Assembly (NCBI RefSeq): GCF_022012475.1
Contig: NZ_JAKLWS010000002.1
Coordinates: 230,854 to 294,853, forward strand
DNA from: Rhodohalobacter sulfatireducens
GTDB lineage: Bacteria; Bacteroidota; Rhodothermia; Balneolales; Balneolaceae
Direction: 5' to 3'
Length of the DNA: 64,000 bases
Shown here: piece after piece, positions 36,734-45,975 of the stretch
How the letters are laid out: each line of letters begins with the position of its first letter
How positions within the stretch are numbered: position 1 is the stretch's first letter
The notes under the pieces: model-generated
What the model saw: the letters and a program-made list of their open reading frames with translations, nothing else
Databases searched by the model: none
Told to the model about the DNA's origin: nothing
Translations under genes and position numbers: made by a program

Positions 36734-37822
36734 TTAAAAGTAAAAGCCGATATTGATGTTGAACCGCAAATTGAATTCTGTTTCTCCCATTTCGAGATCT
36801 TCAAACCCGGGACCTACGCCCATCCCAAAGCTGTCTGTGAGCCAGGGGTGATTAACGCCCTGGGCAATATCAAAATAGGTGTAAACAGGTCCGGCCGTTA
36901 CAAGAATACCGGTAATGTTTTGAATGGTTGGCTGGAAATTATCATCCAGGTTCAGCATAGAACCGGAGGCAGTTGTTGTGCTTCCACTGCCAATTGTGTT
37001 CTTCATATAGCTGAAATCGTTGTAAAAATTCAGGTTGGTGACGGGTCCCCATTCAACATCATATGAGTATGAAATTCCCAATGTAGCAATCCAGGCTTCG
37101 GCAGAAACCTCGTAGGGAATGGCATAAGCCCCCATTACAACTGTACTGATATCTTCGCCGGTGTCGTTTTTGGCATTCACTCCATAATAGAGAATCTGTG
37201 GCAGAACATTAAAATTTCCTGCATTGATATCGGCATGAAGCGCAAGTGCATATTGACTGTCAAATTCATCTCGAACGCTATTATAAAGCTGACCATATTG
37301 GACAGATCCGCCGATCTCACTCTCGCCCAATTTGTAAGCACCTCGAACATTAAACTGATTTCGTTCGGTTAGAGAGGCTTCCTGCCCCGGAATGATATCA
37401 TAGGAGTACCGTCCGGGCCCGCCACTTCCAAAAGCAGCTGGTGGGCCTTCCGGTTCAGCCTGGAAGAAATAGGCAAAATCCCAACGGAAATTGTCGGAAT
37501 GATGCGTGATTTTAAGCCCCATGTCGTGGTCATCCTCAAGTCCTACATAATAGGGAAGACTAAACCACCAGTTGTGGGAGTTGTACTGAATATTTCCAAA
37601 TGGAACCTGCGTAACTCCAAGCTGACCCTGGGTTGACTCCGTAAAATTATATTCCAGCCATCCCTGCTTTATGAAGTGGGTGCCAAACGTGGGATAAAAT
37701 CGGTACTCGAAATTCAGCCCAATGCCGCCGGGGTTGTCATAAAGTACATTGATTCGCCAGGTATCCATTGTAAAGGATGAACTCGTGGCATCGATCTTAT
37801 TCTCATAGTTTTGCAGAATCAT
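36734..37822 (-). CDS. Outer-membrane porin-like beta-barrel, start unclear
   Basis: 362 residues from the first ATG, but this Met is inside the mature protein. In the same frame upstream, to 37988, the sequence encodes a perfect signal peptide (KKIFYSVAIPVFVFSFF...TIAQ, then SDDDESSLHVGGALRFN), yet no ATG, GTG or TTG occurs before the in-frame TAA at about 38006-38008. The barrel is made of alternating strands with aromatic girdles and ends FNLRFNINIGFYF, a good beta-signal. The family resembles phosphate-selective/general porins. It lies just upstream of the BCCT gene and may be its outer-membrane partner. Translation probably begins at a rare AUC or AUA codon, or the start was lost. Confidence 0.8.
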   Translation of the reverse strand: MILQNYENKIDATSSSFTMDTWRINVLYDNPGGIGLNFEYRFYPTFGTHFIKQGWLEYNFTESTQGQLGVTQVPFGNIQYNSHNWWFSLPYYVGLEDDHDMGLKITHHSDNFRWDFAYFFQAEPEGPPAAFGSGGPGRYSYDIIPGQEASLTERNQFNVRGAYKLGESEIGGSVQYGQLYNSVRDEFDSQYALALHADINAGNFNVLPQILYYGVNAKNDTGEDISTVVMGAYAIPYEVSAEAWIATLGISYSYDVEWGPVTNLNFYNDFSYMKNTIGSGSTTTASGSMLNLDDNFQPTIQNITGILVTAGPVYTYFDIAQGVNHPWLTDSFGMGVGPGFEDLEMGETEFNLRFNINIGFYF

Positions 37823-37987
37823 GTTGAACCGAAGTGCTCCGCCAACGTGAAGTGAAGATTCATCATCGTCGGATTGAGCAATTGTTTTCAGCGGTAAAAA
37901 AGAGAGGAAAAAAAATGAAAAGACAAAAACTGGTATAGCTACAGAATAGAATATTTTCTTAAAAAAGAATCGATTTTCGAAAAAGAT
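37823..37987 (-). other. Signal-peptide coding extension of the porin, without a standard start codon
   Basis: Continuous in-frame codons upstream of the porin ATG encode a basic region (RFFFKK), a long hydrophobic core and an AQ-S cleavage site. Candidate starts are ATC at 37987 or ATA at 37954. The neighbouring frames on the minus strand also lack ATG, GTG or TTG for about 100 bases upstream, so a simple frameshift does not supply one. Confidence 0.65.
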
Positions 37988-38399
37988 ATTTCTTTGGCTT
38001 TTGTTTTAAAGTTAACGGTTAAATAGTTGATAAATATGAGCTTTAGATTGGTTATATCCAAGGGAAGTCTTGGTAAACAAAGGTATTAAGGTTAAAGTGG
38101 AATAAACTTATATAAATATTATCCATATATAAAATTGATTAAAATTTATATATAAATATTCATTTTTAAGTAAAATATTTAATACACGATTTGGTGTTTT
38201 TTGTTTCATAGTCGAAAAAAGAGCAGTACTAATAGAGGGCTTTGAAAACCCTTTTGGTCATCCTGAATTTTGTTCAGGATCTCCATTTTTGGGTTCTCAG
38301 CAGGATTTGGAGATTCCGGATCAATGCCTGTCCCGACTACTGTCGGGGCAGGCGGAGTGCACGGGGTTTTGCAAAACCTTCTGATATGAAGAGGTAGAA
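37988..38399. other. AT-rich control region and dispersed repeats between porin and aldehyde dehydrogenase genes
   Basis: No gene is supported. 38090-38190 is extremely AT-rich and holds two exact copies of TATATAAATATT (38109-38120 and 38149-38160), 40 bases apart, upstream of the porin. 38258-38353 holds two palindromic elements described separately. Confidence 0.55.
38258..38353. repeat. Dispersed palindromic repeats
   Basis: ATCCTGAA-tttTG-TTCAGGAT (38260-38280) and GCCTGTCCCGAC-tact-GTCGGGGCAGGC (38326-38353) are strong inverted repeats in non-coding DNA. A diverged relative of the first, with the same downstream TCTCCA, is at 44622-44648. Such TCATCCTGAA blocks recur in many Bacteroidota-type genomes (general knowledge). 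Confidence 0.55.
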
Positions 38400-38427
38400 T
38401 TAAAAAAGCCCTCAAAAAGAGGGCTTA
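38400..38427 (-). terminator. Intrinsic terminator of the aldehyde dehydrogenase gene
   Basis: Stem AAGCCCTC/GAGGGCTT with an AAAAA loop; on the minus strand the stem runs into TTTTTT. It lies about 26 bases past the stop codon. Confidence 0.85.
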
Positions 38428-38452
38428 AACAATGGTAGAGGAGCGGGTGCTT

Positions 38453-40084
38453 TTATTCTTCACCCATATATGGATATCTCCAGTCTTTTGGTGGTACACG
38501 GGTTTCTTTCATAGATCGCATAGACAACCATCGCAGAAGGTTTACTTTGCTGCCTGCTTTATCATTAGTGCCCGATTTTCTTGCTCCGCCAAACGGTTGT
38601 TGGTTTACGATAGCTGCGGTCGGCTTATCGTTAATGTAGAAGTTTCCGGCAGATTGACGGAAAGCTTTCGACATTTTTTTCAGGGCATATCGGTCCTGTG
38701 CGAAAATAGCCCCTGTTAAAGCGTAGGGTGAGGTATCGTCGCAAAGTTCAATGGTTTTGTCGAAATCTTCGTCCTTGTAAACGTAAATGGTCAAAACAGG
38801 CCCGAAGATCTCCTCTTCCATCGTTTTGAATTTCGGATTGGATGTTACGATTACCGTGGGATCGATAAAATAACCTTTTGAATCGTCGTATGTACCGCCG
38901 GCAATAATTTCAGCGTCATCCGCTTCTTTTGCATAATCGATATATCCGGTAATGTCATCAAATGCCTTTTGGCTTATCACGGCTCCCATAAATGTTGTAA
39001 AGTCTTCAACATCACCGACTTTAATTTTATTGACTTCATCTACGAATTTATCACGAAAATCATCCCAGATCGATTCCGGAATGTACATCCGTGATGCCGC
39101 TGAGCATTTTTGGCCCTGATACTCGTAAGCGCCACGGAGTGCAGCAACAACCATTGCATCCACATCTGCACTGTTATGGGCAAAGATAAAGTCTTTTCCA
39201 CCTGTTTCGCCTACCACTCTTGGATAGGTCTTATAGGTATCAATATTATCGCCAATGGTTTTCCAAAGGTTGTTAAAGGTGCCAACTGAACCGGTGAAAT
39301 GAAGGCCGGAAAAATGGTGACTGGCAAAAACGGGATCACCAACGGATCGCCCTTTGCCTGGAACAAAATTAATCACGCCGTCCGGCATTCCGGCTTCCTT
39401 CAACACTTTCATGAAAAAATAGTTTGAATAGATTGAGTCTGAAGACGGCTTCCACAGCACTACGTTTCCACACATGGCGGGAGCCGTTGGCAGGTTTCCC
39501 CCAATAGCCGTAAAGTTGAAAGGGGTAACTGCAAACACAAACCCTTCGAGCGGACGATATTCCACCCGGTTCCACATTCCATTGGGGGAATGTGGTTGAT
39601 CCGACATGATTTGAGAGAGGTACCAGGGATTGAACCGGAGAAAATCAGCAAGTTCACCGACTGCTTCAATCTCTGACTGATGCGGTGTTTTTGACTGCCC
39701 CAGCATAGTAGTTGCATTCATTGTATGTCTCCAGGGGCCGGTAATCAAATCAGCGGCTTTCTGAAAGATTGAAATACGCTCTTCCCACGGCATTTCTGCC
39801 CATTCTTTGCGTGCCTCCATAGCGGCCTCAATCGCCATATTTACCTCATTTTCACCACACCGGTGAACCGTTGCGAGTTTATGCTCATGATTATGAGGCA
39901 TTGAAATATCAATAGTGTCGCCGGATTTTACCTCTTTCCCGCCAATAATTGCAGGAATCTCAATGACTTCTTCCTGTAACTCTTTTAGTTTCTTTTTGAG
40001 CTCTTTCTTCTCTGGTGAGCCCGGTTCAAAAGAGTTGTATGGTTCGTTTTTCGGTTCCTGTATTTTAAAGTAGGCGTTTGGCAT
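38453..40084 (-). CDS. pruA: L-glutamate gamma-semialdehyde (P5C) dehydrogenase
   Basis: A 543-residue NAD-dependent aldehyde dehydrogenase that oxidises glutamate semialdehyde to glutamate in proline breakdown. Catalytic Cys327 lies in YQGQKCSAASRMYIP, and Glu293 in VVGETGGKDFI is the general base. AVTPFNFTAIGGNLPTAPA and HFTGSVGTF match the cofactor-binding region of the stand-alone P5C subfamily, as does the length. No proline dehydrogenase gene adjoins. It is monocistronic with a good terminator. Confidence 0.93.
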   Translation of the reverse strand: MPNAYFKIQEPKNEPYNSFEPGSPEKKELKKKLKELQEEVIEIPAIIGGKEVKSGDTIDISMPHNHEHKLATVHRCGENEVNMAIEAAMEARKEWAEMPWEERISIFQKAADLITGPWRHTMNATTMLGQSKTPHQSEIEAVGELADFLRFNPWYLSQIMSDQPHSPNGMWNRVEYRPLEGFVFAVTPFNFTAIGGNLPTAPAMCGNVVLWKPSSDSIYSNYFFMKVLKEAGMPDGVINFVPGKGRSVGDPVFASHHFSGLHFTGSVGTFNNLWKTIGDNIDTYKTYPRVVGETGGKDFIFAHNSADVDAMVVAALRGAYEYQGQKCSAASRMYIPESIWDDFRDKFVDEVNKIKVGDVEDFTTFMGAVISQKAFDDITGYIDYAKEADDAEIIAGGTYDDSKGYFIDPTVIVTSNPKFKTMEEEIFGPVLTIYVYKDEDFDKTIELCDDTSPYALTGAIFAQDRYALKKMSKAFRQSAGNFYINDKPTAAIVNQQPFGGARKSGTNDKAGSKVNLLRWLSMRSMKETRVPPKDWRYPYMGEE

Positions 40085-40335
40085 TGTACTCTATTTTTAG
40101 CTTAAAGTGTTTGTTTTTTCTGTCTGAAAGATAACGGATTCCCATCGATTTTTAAGGATAAACCTTGCCGCCATCACTTGTATTTCTTAAAACAAGAGTG
40201 GTATGATTGTCATTCGATCATTGCATTTTGAAGTCATCGGAAGAGTATTCTTGATCAGAGCAGTAATATTGCTCGTTCACTCAACCGATGGACTGAAAAC
40301 ACCCTTTTTGTGGAGAGGGGCATTGGGCTGAGGCA

Positions 40336-42621
40336 TCAAAACCGGTGGGTGTAGGAAACTTTTACGGCACCGCTGCGATTCAATGTACGAAATCGATCAA
40401 ATTGTTCATTCTCAAGCCAATTATGATTGTATACAAGATAAAGGTCTGAACCGGGTGTGATAATCCATCTCAGGCGATTATTGGTTCCCAGCAGTTTGCT
40501 AAGGTTATCGAACTGAACATTTGTGGTAAAGAATAGTGAATTTGTAAAGTCGATATTGGCTTCAAAGCGAAAAAGATCGGTTGAAAAATCTCCTTCAGCA
40601 AGATCAACATTGGTTCGTATATATTCCGGGTTTAATTCGAGCCCGGGAAAAGGCCGAAGGCTCACATCAAATCCGATTTGAGTTTGTGTGCCCGACCAAA
40701 ATCCTCCTGTTTCAATTTCTAAACCGGCGGAAACCTTCCTGTAAGAAGCAGTCTGGACTTCAACAGCTGCCGTCCACATTCTGTATTCATCCACAGGAAT
40801 GATGATAGATTCATCGCGTCGGATATCAAACGGGAATTCAAGCCGCTCGTAATTCCTGGCGATGTCAACCTCAATAACATCACCTGTCATAAAGGTAATA
40901 TCAAAAAGAGTAAGCCGAACTTCTTGTGTGAGAAGCTCAAAGTCGAGATCGGTGAGGTGCTCAAACCTCAGCTCCCAGTCAATTTGTTGAACGAGGTCGC
41001 TTCCCGGAAATTGAGGGGAATATTCAAACGATGGCTGAAATCGGCGGAATGCGTTACGTGGTGCAAAACCTACTGCGGGGTCATAGGCATTACCAAACTC
41101 ACGATATGAGACATGCCCGGCCCATGGGTCATTCGGATAGTTGAGTCGGATTCCGCGGGAGGTTCGATCCCAAAACTCAGTCGTGCTTTCTTCAATCGGT
41201 GCATTGTGATAGACAAAAAATGCCTGGAATTGAAGGTTTTTATCTCCCAAAAATGTTGAGGTACCCAGCTCAAGGTCTGTTCCGAATGTGTGGCGATCCT
41301 GAAACTGAAATTCTGAGTTTTCATTACCCTCAGTTGCCCGTCGGGTATATACAACGCCGATGGTACTCTCACGGCCAATATTTCTCTTTACCCGTGCTAC
41401 TGAAAAATTTTCCGGGTTGATGTCACCAAGTTCCCCCGTTCGGACGTGCAATAGAGCAAGGTTATAGGGTCCGGTATTGCCAAGCAGACGTGCGCCATAG
41501 GTGATTGGAATCGGCCGTCCGCCACGCAATCCAATCCTTCTGCTGAAATATGGATTTACCCGGCTGGCTGGGGCAAATTCATAGATGTTAGATCCCTCCA
41601 GGAAAAAATCACGCTGCTCGGGAAATTGAACGGCAAATCGTGTTAAGTTGACGATTCGCTGATCGACCTCTGCCTCGGCAAAATCGGTATTGAATGTAAG
41701 AGAGGCTTTCAGGCTGGGAGTGATGCTATAGTTGATATCAAGGCCGCCGTCGATATCGGTATCTGTTTCATTTCCACCTGTGAGTTTTTGTTCGCTCCCC
41801 GTCAATATTCCAAATGGAACGACCTCTAATCCAAGGCCCTGCGACATTCCGGTAAGGCCAGTCAAAAGCCCGCCATCCTGCGGACGTTCAATCCCCTGGT
41901 TTCGTTGGTAACCGGTCCAGAGCACAGTCTCACTTTTTCGCCGGATCACTCTCATGAAATTCACTCCCCATGTGTCGCTGTCAGGATCAAAATTAAAGGT
42001 TCGGAATGGAATTTTGATCTCTGTGGTCCAGCCTATGTCGCTAATTTCCGCTTTTGCATCCCAAATTCCATCCCAGTTCAGGTTAATCGTTTGTCCCTGT
42101 CCTGTTGTGATCAACCCATCTGTTCGAAGTGCATTGGGATTTACCTCCATAAAATAGGCGCTTCGTTGATCGTTAAACGTATCAAAAAACCAGGTGAATC
42201 GTTCATCGGCAGTAATTCGTGCATCTCTTCGCTTTTGGGTCGCTTTAATTCCGGACGGATCGCTGTCATAGAGAATTGCCGAGAGGTACAGGTATTCGTC
42301 ATCATAGGCAATCCGAACTTCCGTCTTCTCGGTAGCGACCGCCCCTTCATTCGGTTCCTGCTGTCGAAAATTTGTAGCCACAGGTACCCTATCCCAAAAT
42401 TCTTCTGTTACCCGGCCATCAAAAAGAAACTGATCAGAATCTTGAAGACGGTATGCCTGTACCTCATTTTTGGTACGATCCTGTGAAAAGAGTTGCATAG
42501 GTGTCAATACTGTCAATATCAATAACCCGGCCAGGCATAATTGGGTCTTTTTGATTGCAAATGAGATCTGTTTATGCTTCGCACGCCTGTTTGTGAGCAT
42601 CCAAAAAAATATATGTTTCAA
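40336..42621 (-). CDS. DUF5916 protein with CBM9-like domain and beta-barrel
   Basis: A 761-residue exported protein. The signal peptide core is LCLAGLLILTVLTPMQLFSQ, so the ATG at 42621 or the one at 42600 may be the start. A carbohydrate-binding family 9-like domain follows (about 60-230: FDGRVTEEFWDRVPVATNF, VRIAYDDEYLYLSAI). The rest is DUF5916, predicted as an outer-membrane beta-barrel ending VSYTHRF. The family is common in Bacteroidota-like genomes, often near peptidases or glycan genes; its function is not established. Confidence 0.88.
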   Translation of the reverse strand: MKHIFFWMLTNRRAKHKQISFAIKKTQLCLAGLLILTVLTPMQLFSQDRTKNEVQAYRLQDSDQFLFDGRVTEEFWDRVPVATNFRQQEPNEGAVATEKTEVRIAYDDEYLYLSAILYDSDPSGIKATQKRRDARITADERFTWFFDTFNDQRSAYFMEVNPNALRTDGLITTGQGQTINLNWDGIWDAKAEISDIGWTTEIKIPFRTFNFDPDSDTWGVNFMRVIRRKSETVLWTGYQRNQGIERPQDGGLLTGLTGMSQGLGLEVVPFGILTGSEQKLTGGNETDTDIDGGLDINYSITPSLKASLTFNTDFAEAEVDQRIVNLTRFAVQFPEQRDFFLEGSNIYEFAPASRVNPYFSRRIGLRGGRPIPITYGARLLGNTGPYNLALLHVRTGELGDINPENFSVARVKRNIGRESTIGVVYTRRATEGNENSEFQFQDRHTFGTDLELGTSTFLGDKNLQFQAFFVYHNAPIEESTTEFWDRTSRGIRLNYPNDPWAGHVSYREFGNAYDPAVGFAPRNAFRRFQPSFEYSPQFPGSDLVQQIDWELRFEHLTDLDFELLTQEVRLTLFDITFMTGDVIEVDIARNYERLEFPFDIRRDESIIIPVDEYRMWTAAVEVQTASYRKVSAGLEIETGGFWSGTQTQIGFDVSLRPFPGLELNPEYIRTNVDLAEGDFSTDLFRFEANIDFTNSLFFTTNVQFDNLSKLLGTNNRLRWIITPGSDLYLVYNHNWLENEQFDRFRTLNRSGAVKVSYTHRF

Positions 42622-42821
42622 GTTACTATATAGATTTTTTGAAATTCAATAATTACCTGTGCTGTAAAATTAAGGATTTACAGGAGTATATGGGGTAAAT
42701 AAGAGTAAAACTTGTAATTCTAGACAAAGTGCACTTAAAAATATAAAAACGAGAGTTTTTCAAGAGGTAATGGATTTGAGTACTTTACAGGTCATTTATT
42801 TTTTCAATTAATGCAGTTAAA

Positions 42822-44564
42822 ATGTACTCATCCATCTTCATTCTTCTTATTCTGTTTATCCAATCTCCACAGTTAACTGACCATGAACAGCTTCGGGTAC
42901 TTTTTGATGATTACTGGGAATACAGCCTGCAATCCAGCCCGGTCTTTGCGACAAGCCAGGGTGATGATCGTTTCAATGATCAGCTTGCAGAAACCGGACT
43001 GGATGCGATGAAGCAGAGCTATGAAAAATCAAAGGGGTTTCTGGATCGATTATATGAGATTTCGCGTGATGAGTTATCGGATCAAAACCAGGTCAATTAC
43101 GATATTATTGAGAACCAGCTTGAAGGATCGCTTCGGGCCTATGAATTGAATCACCATCTGCTGCCATTGAATGGATGGTGGGACTATCACGCCTCGTTTG
43201 CAACGCTCGGGGATGATGTTCCTTTGGATACGGTGGAGGATTATGATAACTACCTGAGCAGGCTGAGAGGATTCCCAGAATATAACGCCGGTTATATCGA
43301 ACGGATGAGAAAAGGGGTTGAGCTGGGGGTAATGCGTCCAAGAATTGTTTTTGATGATTATGTGGCATCCATTGAAGCGTTGATCACTGAAAAACCGGAG
43401 GAGCATCGGTTGTTTGAGCCGTTTGAGAGTTATCCTGACAATTTTAGTGATGACGAGAAGGAACGACTTACAAGTCAGGCAAAAGAAGTGATGGGTGAGA
43501 CTGTGATTCCCGAATTTCAGCGTCTGCGTAATTTTTTGGTTGATGTATATATTCCAAATACAACCGAAACGATTGGTATCACGGAAATTCCGGGCGGGGA
43601 GGAGTACTACAATTATTTGATACAAGATCATACCACCATCGATATTACAGCTGATGAGGTTTATCAAATCGGGTTGGAGGAGGTTCAACGAATTCGCGCG
43701 GAGATGATGCAGATCGTAAAATCTGAAGGTTATGGAGATGACTTTGATGGATTTGTGGAATTTTTGCGTACTGATGATCAATTCTACGCCGAAACTGCCG
43801 ATGAATTACTGAAAGAGACAGCATTCGTGCTAAAATCAATTGATGGCAAACTACCGGAGTTGTTTAAAACGCTGCCGAGGCTTCCTTACGGAATAGAACC
43901 GATTCCGGATTACCTGGCACCGCGAACAACAACAGCTTATTACAGCCGTGGAAATGCTGATGGAACCGAAGCCGGAACTTACGCCGTAAACACTTACGAC
44001 CTGGACAGCCGGCCGCTATATGAAATTCCGGCGCTCTCACTTCACGAAGCTGTGCCGGGGCACCATTTGCAGATCGCTTTGCAGCAGGAGTTGAACGATC
44101 TGCCGAAATTCAGGACCAATACCGGCTTTTCCGCTTTTACCGAAGGGTGGGCACTCTATGCCGAACGCCTCGGAGAAGAGATCGATATGTACGAGACGCC
44201 CTACAATAAATTTGGCCAGTTGAGTTACGAGATGTGGCGTGCTCTTCGTCTCGTGGTCGACACCGGGATGCATGCTAAAGGCTGGAGCCGCGATGAGGCC
44301 ATTCAGTATATGGCCGACAATTCTGCTCTTTCACTGCACAACATCCGCTCCGAAGTAAACCGCTATATCTTCTGGCCGGGACAGGCACTGGGCTACAAAA
44401 TGGGAGAGATCAAAATCCGGGAGTTACGCGCGATGGCTGAAGAAAAACTGGGAGAAAATTTCAATCTTCGCGAATTTCACGATGTGGTTCTGCTGAGCGG
44501 TAGTATTCCGTTGAGTGTATTGGAGGGGAATGTTTTACAATGGATAAGATCAGTTGGAGGGTAG
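42822..44564 (+). CDS. DUF885 family metallopeptidase-like protein
   Basis: A 580-residue protein with a signal peptide (MYSSIFILLILFIQSPQ). The likely zinc site is SLHEAVPGHHLQIAL (around residue 407), with a further conserved GWALYAERLGEEI about 35 residues on as in M3-like metallopeptidases, and QALGYKMGEIKIREL near the end. DUF885 members are usually annotated as X-Pro dipeptidyl or carboxypeptidase-like enzymes; direct evidence is scarce. A periplasmic peptidase is the likely role. It has its own promoter region of about 200 bases and no operon partner. Confidence 0.88.
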   Translation: MYSSIFILLILFIQSPQLTDHEQLRVLFDDYWEYSLQSSPVFATSQGDDRFNDQLAETGLDAMKQSYEKSKGFLDRLYEISRDELSDQNQVNYDIIENQLEGSLRAYELNHHLLPLNGWWDYHASFATLGDDVPLDTVEDYDNYLSRLRGFPEYNAGYIERMRKGVELGVMRPRIVFDDYVASIEALITEKPEEHRLFEPFESYPDNFSDDEKERLTSQAKEVMGETVIPEFQRLRNFLVDVYIPNTTETIGITEIPGGEEYYNYLIQDHTTIDITADEVYQIGLEEVQRIRAEMMQIVKSEGYGDDFDGFVEFLRTDDQFYAETADELLKETAFVLKSIDGKLPELFKTLPRLPYGIEPIPDYLAPRTTTAYYSRGNADGTEAGTYAVNTYDLDSRPLYEIPALSLHEAVPGHHLQIALQQELNDLPKFRTNTGFSAFTEGWALYAERLGEEIDMYETPYNKFGQLSYEMWRALRLVVDTGMHAKGWSRDEAIQYMADNSALSLHNIRSEVNRYIFWPGQALGYKMGEIKIRELRAMAEEKLGENFNLREFHDVVLLSGSIPLSVLEGNVLQWIRSVGG

Positions 44565-44571
44565 TAGTAGG

Positions 44572-44592
44572 CAGTTGTCAGTTGTCAGTTGG
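44572..44592 (+). repeat. Three tandem 7-mers CAGTTGT/G
   Basis: CAGTTGT, CAGTTGT and CAGTTGG lie directly after the DUF885 stop codon. The unit length equals that of the ACAACCC repeat at 16634. Confidence 0.7.
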
Positions 44593-44792
44593 CAATTAAC
44601 CATTAAATTCATACAAATTTTACCCTGAGTTTAGTTCAGAAATCTCCAAATAGAAAAATTTGTGGATAACTTCCGAGATTTATGGAAAAATATGTGATTT
44701 TGTTCTTGAGCTTTTGCAACCTCACCCGGTGAAATGGAGTCCATACTGTAGCGTCTTCGTTGAAGTACTCTTTTTACAAATTGGCTCCGCCA

Positions 44793-44826
44793 TAAAAAAC
44801 CCCGTCACAATACAATGGACGGGGTT
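44793..44826 (-). terminator. Intrinsic terminator of the PfpI-family gene
   Basis: The stem AACCCCGTC/GACGGGGTT (9 base pairs, 11-base loop) runs on the minus strand into TTTTTTATG, 24 bases past the stop codon. Confidence 0.85.
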
Positions 44827-44849
44827 GAATACGAAATCAAATCTGCAGG

Positions 44850-45437
44850 CTAATCGGAGTGTGTAATTTCGGTTCCGAGAACTTTTAGAAATTCAGCCAG
44901 CCATTTTTGATGTCCGGGCCAGGCCGGTGAAGTAACAAGGTTTCCATCAACCACAGCTTCTGTTGGCGGGACCTCTTTATAGTTGGCTCCGGTTAGCTTC
45001 ATCTCGGGTCCGCAGGCGGGGTAAGCAGTCAGCGTTTTTCCTTCAATACCTCCGACAGCGGCTAAAATTTGCAACCCGTGGCAGATGGCAGCAATTGGTT
45101 TGTCTTCTTCCACGAAATGGCGCACCATTTTAATCACACCCTCATTCAGCCTCAGGTACTCCGGCGCGCGTCCGCCGGGCAATACCAGTGCATCATAATC
45201 TTCCGGTTTCACATCATCAAAAGTAAAATTCAACGTAAAATTGTGTCCGGGTGTCTCCTTGTAGGTCTGATCGCCCACGAAATCGTGTACAGCAGTCGGG
45301 CACTGGTCTCCCTCTTTCTTATCCGGGCAAACAGCATGAACCGTATGGCCCACCATCTGCAGCGCCTGGAACGGTACCATGGTTTCGAGGTCTTCGCCAT
45401 AATCTCCTGCGATCATCAAAATATTTTTAGCTCCCAT
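44850..45437 (-). CDS. DJ-1/PfpI family protein
   Basis: A 195-residue protein with the nucleophile elbow [10 protein letters not shown] (Cys119, His120) and the acidic partner Glu15 in [21 protein letters not shown] is typical. The family includes proteases, glyoxalase III/deglycases and chaperones; this sequence resembles the longer PfpI-like group annotated as protease I. A role in glycation or oxidative stress defence is plausible. It is monocistronic, ended by a strong hairpin. Confidence 0.92.
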   Translation of the reverse strand: MGAKNILMIAGDYGEDLETMVPFQALQMVGHTVHAVCPDKKEGDQCPTAVHDFVGDQTYKETPGHNFTLNFTFDDVKPEDYDALVLPGGRAPEYLRLNEGVIKMVRHFVEEDKPIAAICHGLQILAAVGGIEGKTLTAYPACGPEMKLTGANYKEVPPTEAVVDGNLVTSPAWPGHQKWLAEFLKVLGTEITHSD

Positions 45438-45665
45438 AATGATAACTCCTTTTTATTGAATTGATCTTATTGTGTCTTAAAAAAACACTGTGATTAGTAA
45501 ATACATTCGTTTTGTGGAGGATAACAATCGGATTGTAGAAACCGAAGGAAGAGAATCTTGATGAATTCATAAAGTGTTTCGGGAGCGCAGAGTTGAGAAT
45601 GATCGGTGATGATAAATTGCCGATCCATCCATATAAAAAAATAACAATTCATAATTTCCGTTTTT

Positions 45666-45697
45666 AATGCGCATACATTAATTTAAGTATGCGCATT
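45666..45697 (+). promoter_or_regulatory. Palindromic operator upstream of the toxin-antitoxin genes
   Basis: AATGCGCATAC and its exact reverse complement GTATGCGCATT flank a 10-base AT spacer, ending 17 bases before the antitoxin ATG. Each arm contains the self-complementary octamer ATGCGCAT. This is the expected layout for a ribbon-helix-helix antitoxin binding cooperatively to repress its own operon. Confidence 0.75.
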
Positions 45698-45714
45698 TAA
45701 ATCATTCCGGCATT

Positions 45715-45975
45715 ATGAGTAAAAAAACACTTAATCTTACCATTGAAGAAAGTATAAAAGAACGGGCCAAGCGTATCGCGAAGAACCGGGGAATTAGTGT
45801 CTCGCAGCTTTTTGAGGAGGCGATTGCGCGCGAAGAGGATTCAGAAGAGTTTGCACCAAAACCAGGAAGTGCTGCCTACAAACTTATGAATTTGATCCCC
45901 GAATCGGAAAAATTAGAAAATTACGATTACAAAAAACTGAAAATGGAAGCACTCAAAGAGAAATATGGTTTATAA
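45715..45975 (+). CDS. Antitoxin, DUF6364-like
   Basis: An 86-residue protein. The N-terminus (KKTLNLTIEESIKERAKRIAKNRGISVSQLFEEAI) is a ribbon-helix-helix DNA-binding domain: one strand, then two helices. The charged C-terminal tail (about 45-86) would wrap the toxin. It overlaps the PIN-domain gene by 11 bases, and a palindromic operator precedes it, so it is the autoregulating antitoxin of a VapBC-like pair. Confidence 0.85.
   Translation: MSKKTLNLTIEESIKERAKRIAKNRGISVSQLFEEAIAREEDSEEFAPKPGSAAYKLMNLIPESEKLENYDYKKLKMEALKEKYGL

Noticed and set aside
41905..42486. 193-residue open frame antisense to the DUF5916 gene
   Set aside because: No domain content; the DUF5916 frame is strongly supported.
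43074..43781. 235-residue open frame antisense to the DUF885 gene
   Set aside because: No recognisable motif and fully inside a well-supported gene in the other direction.
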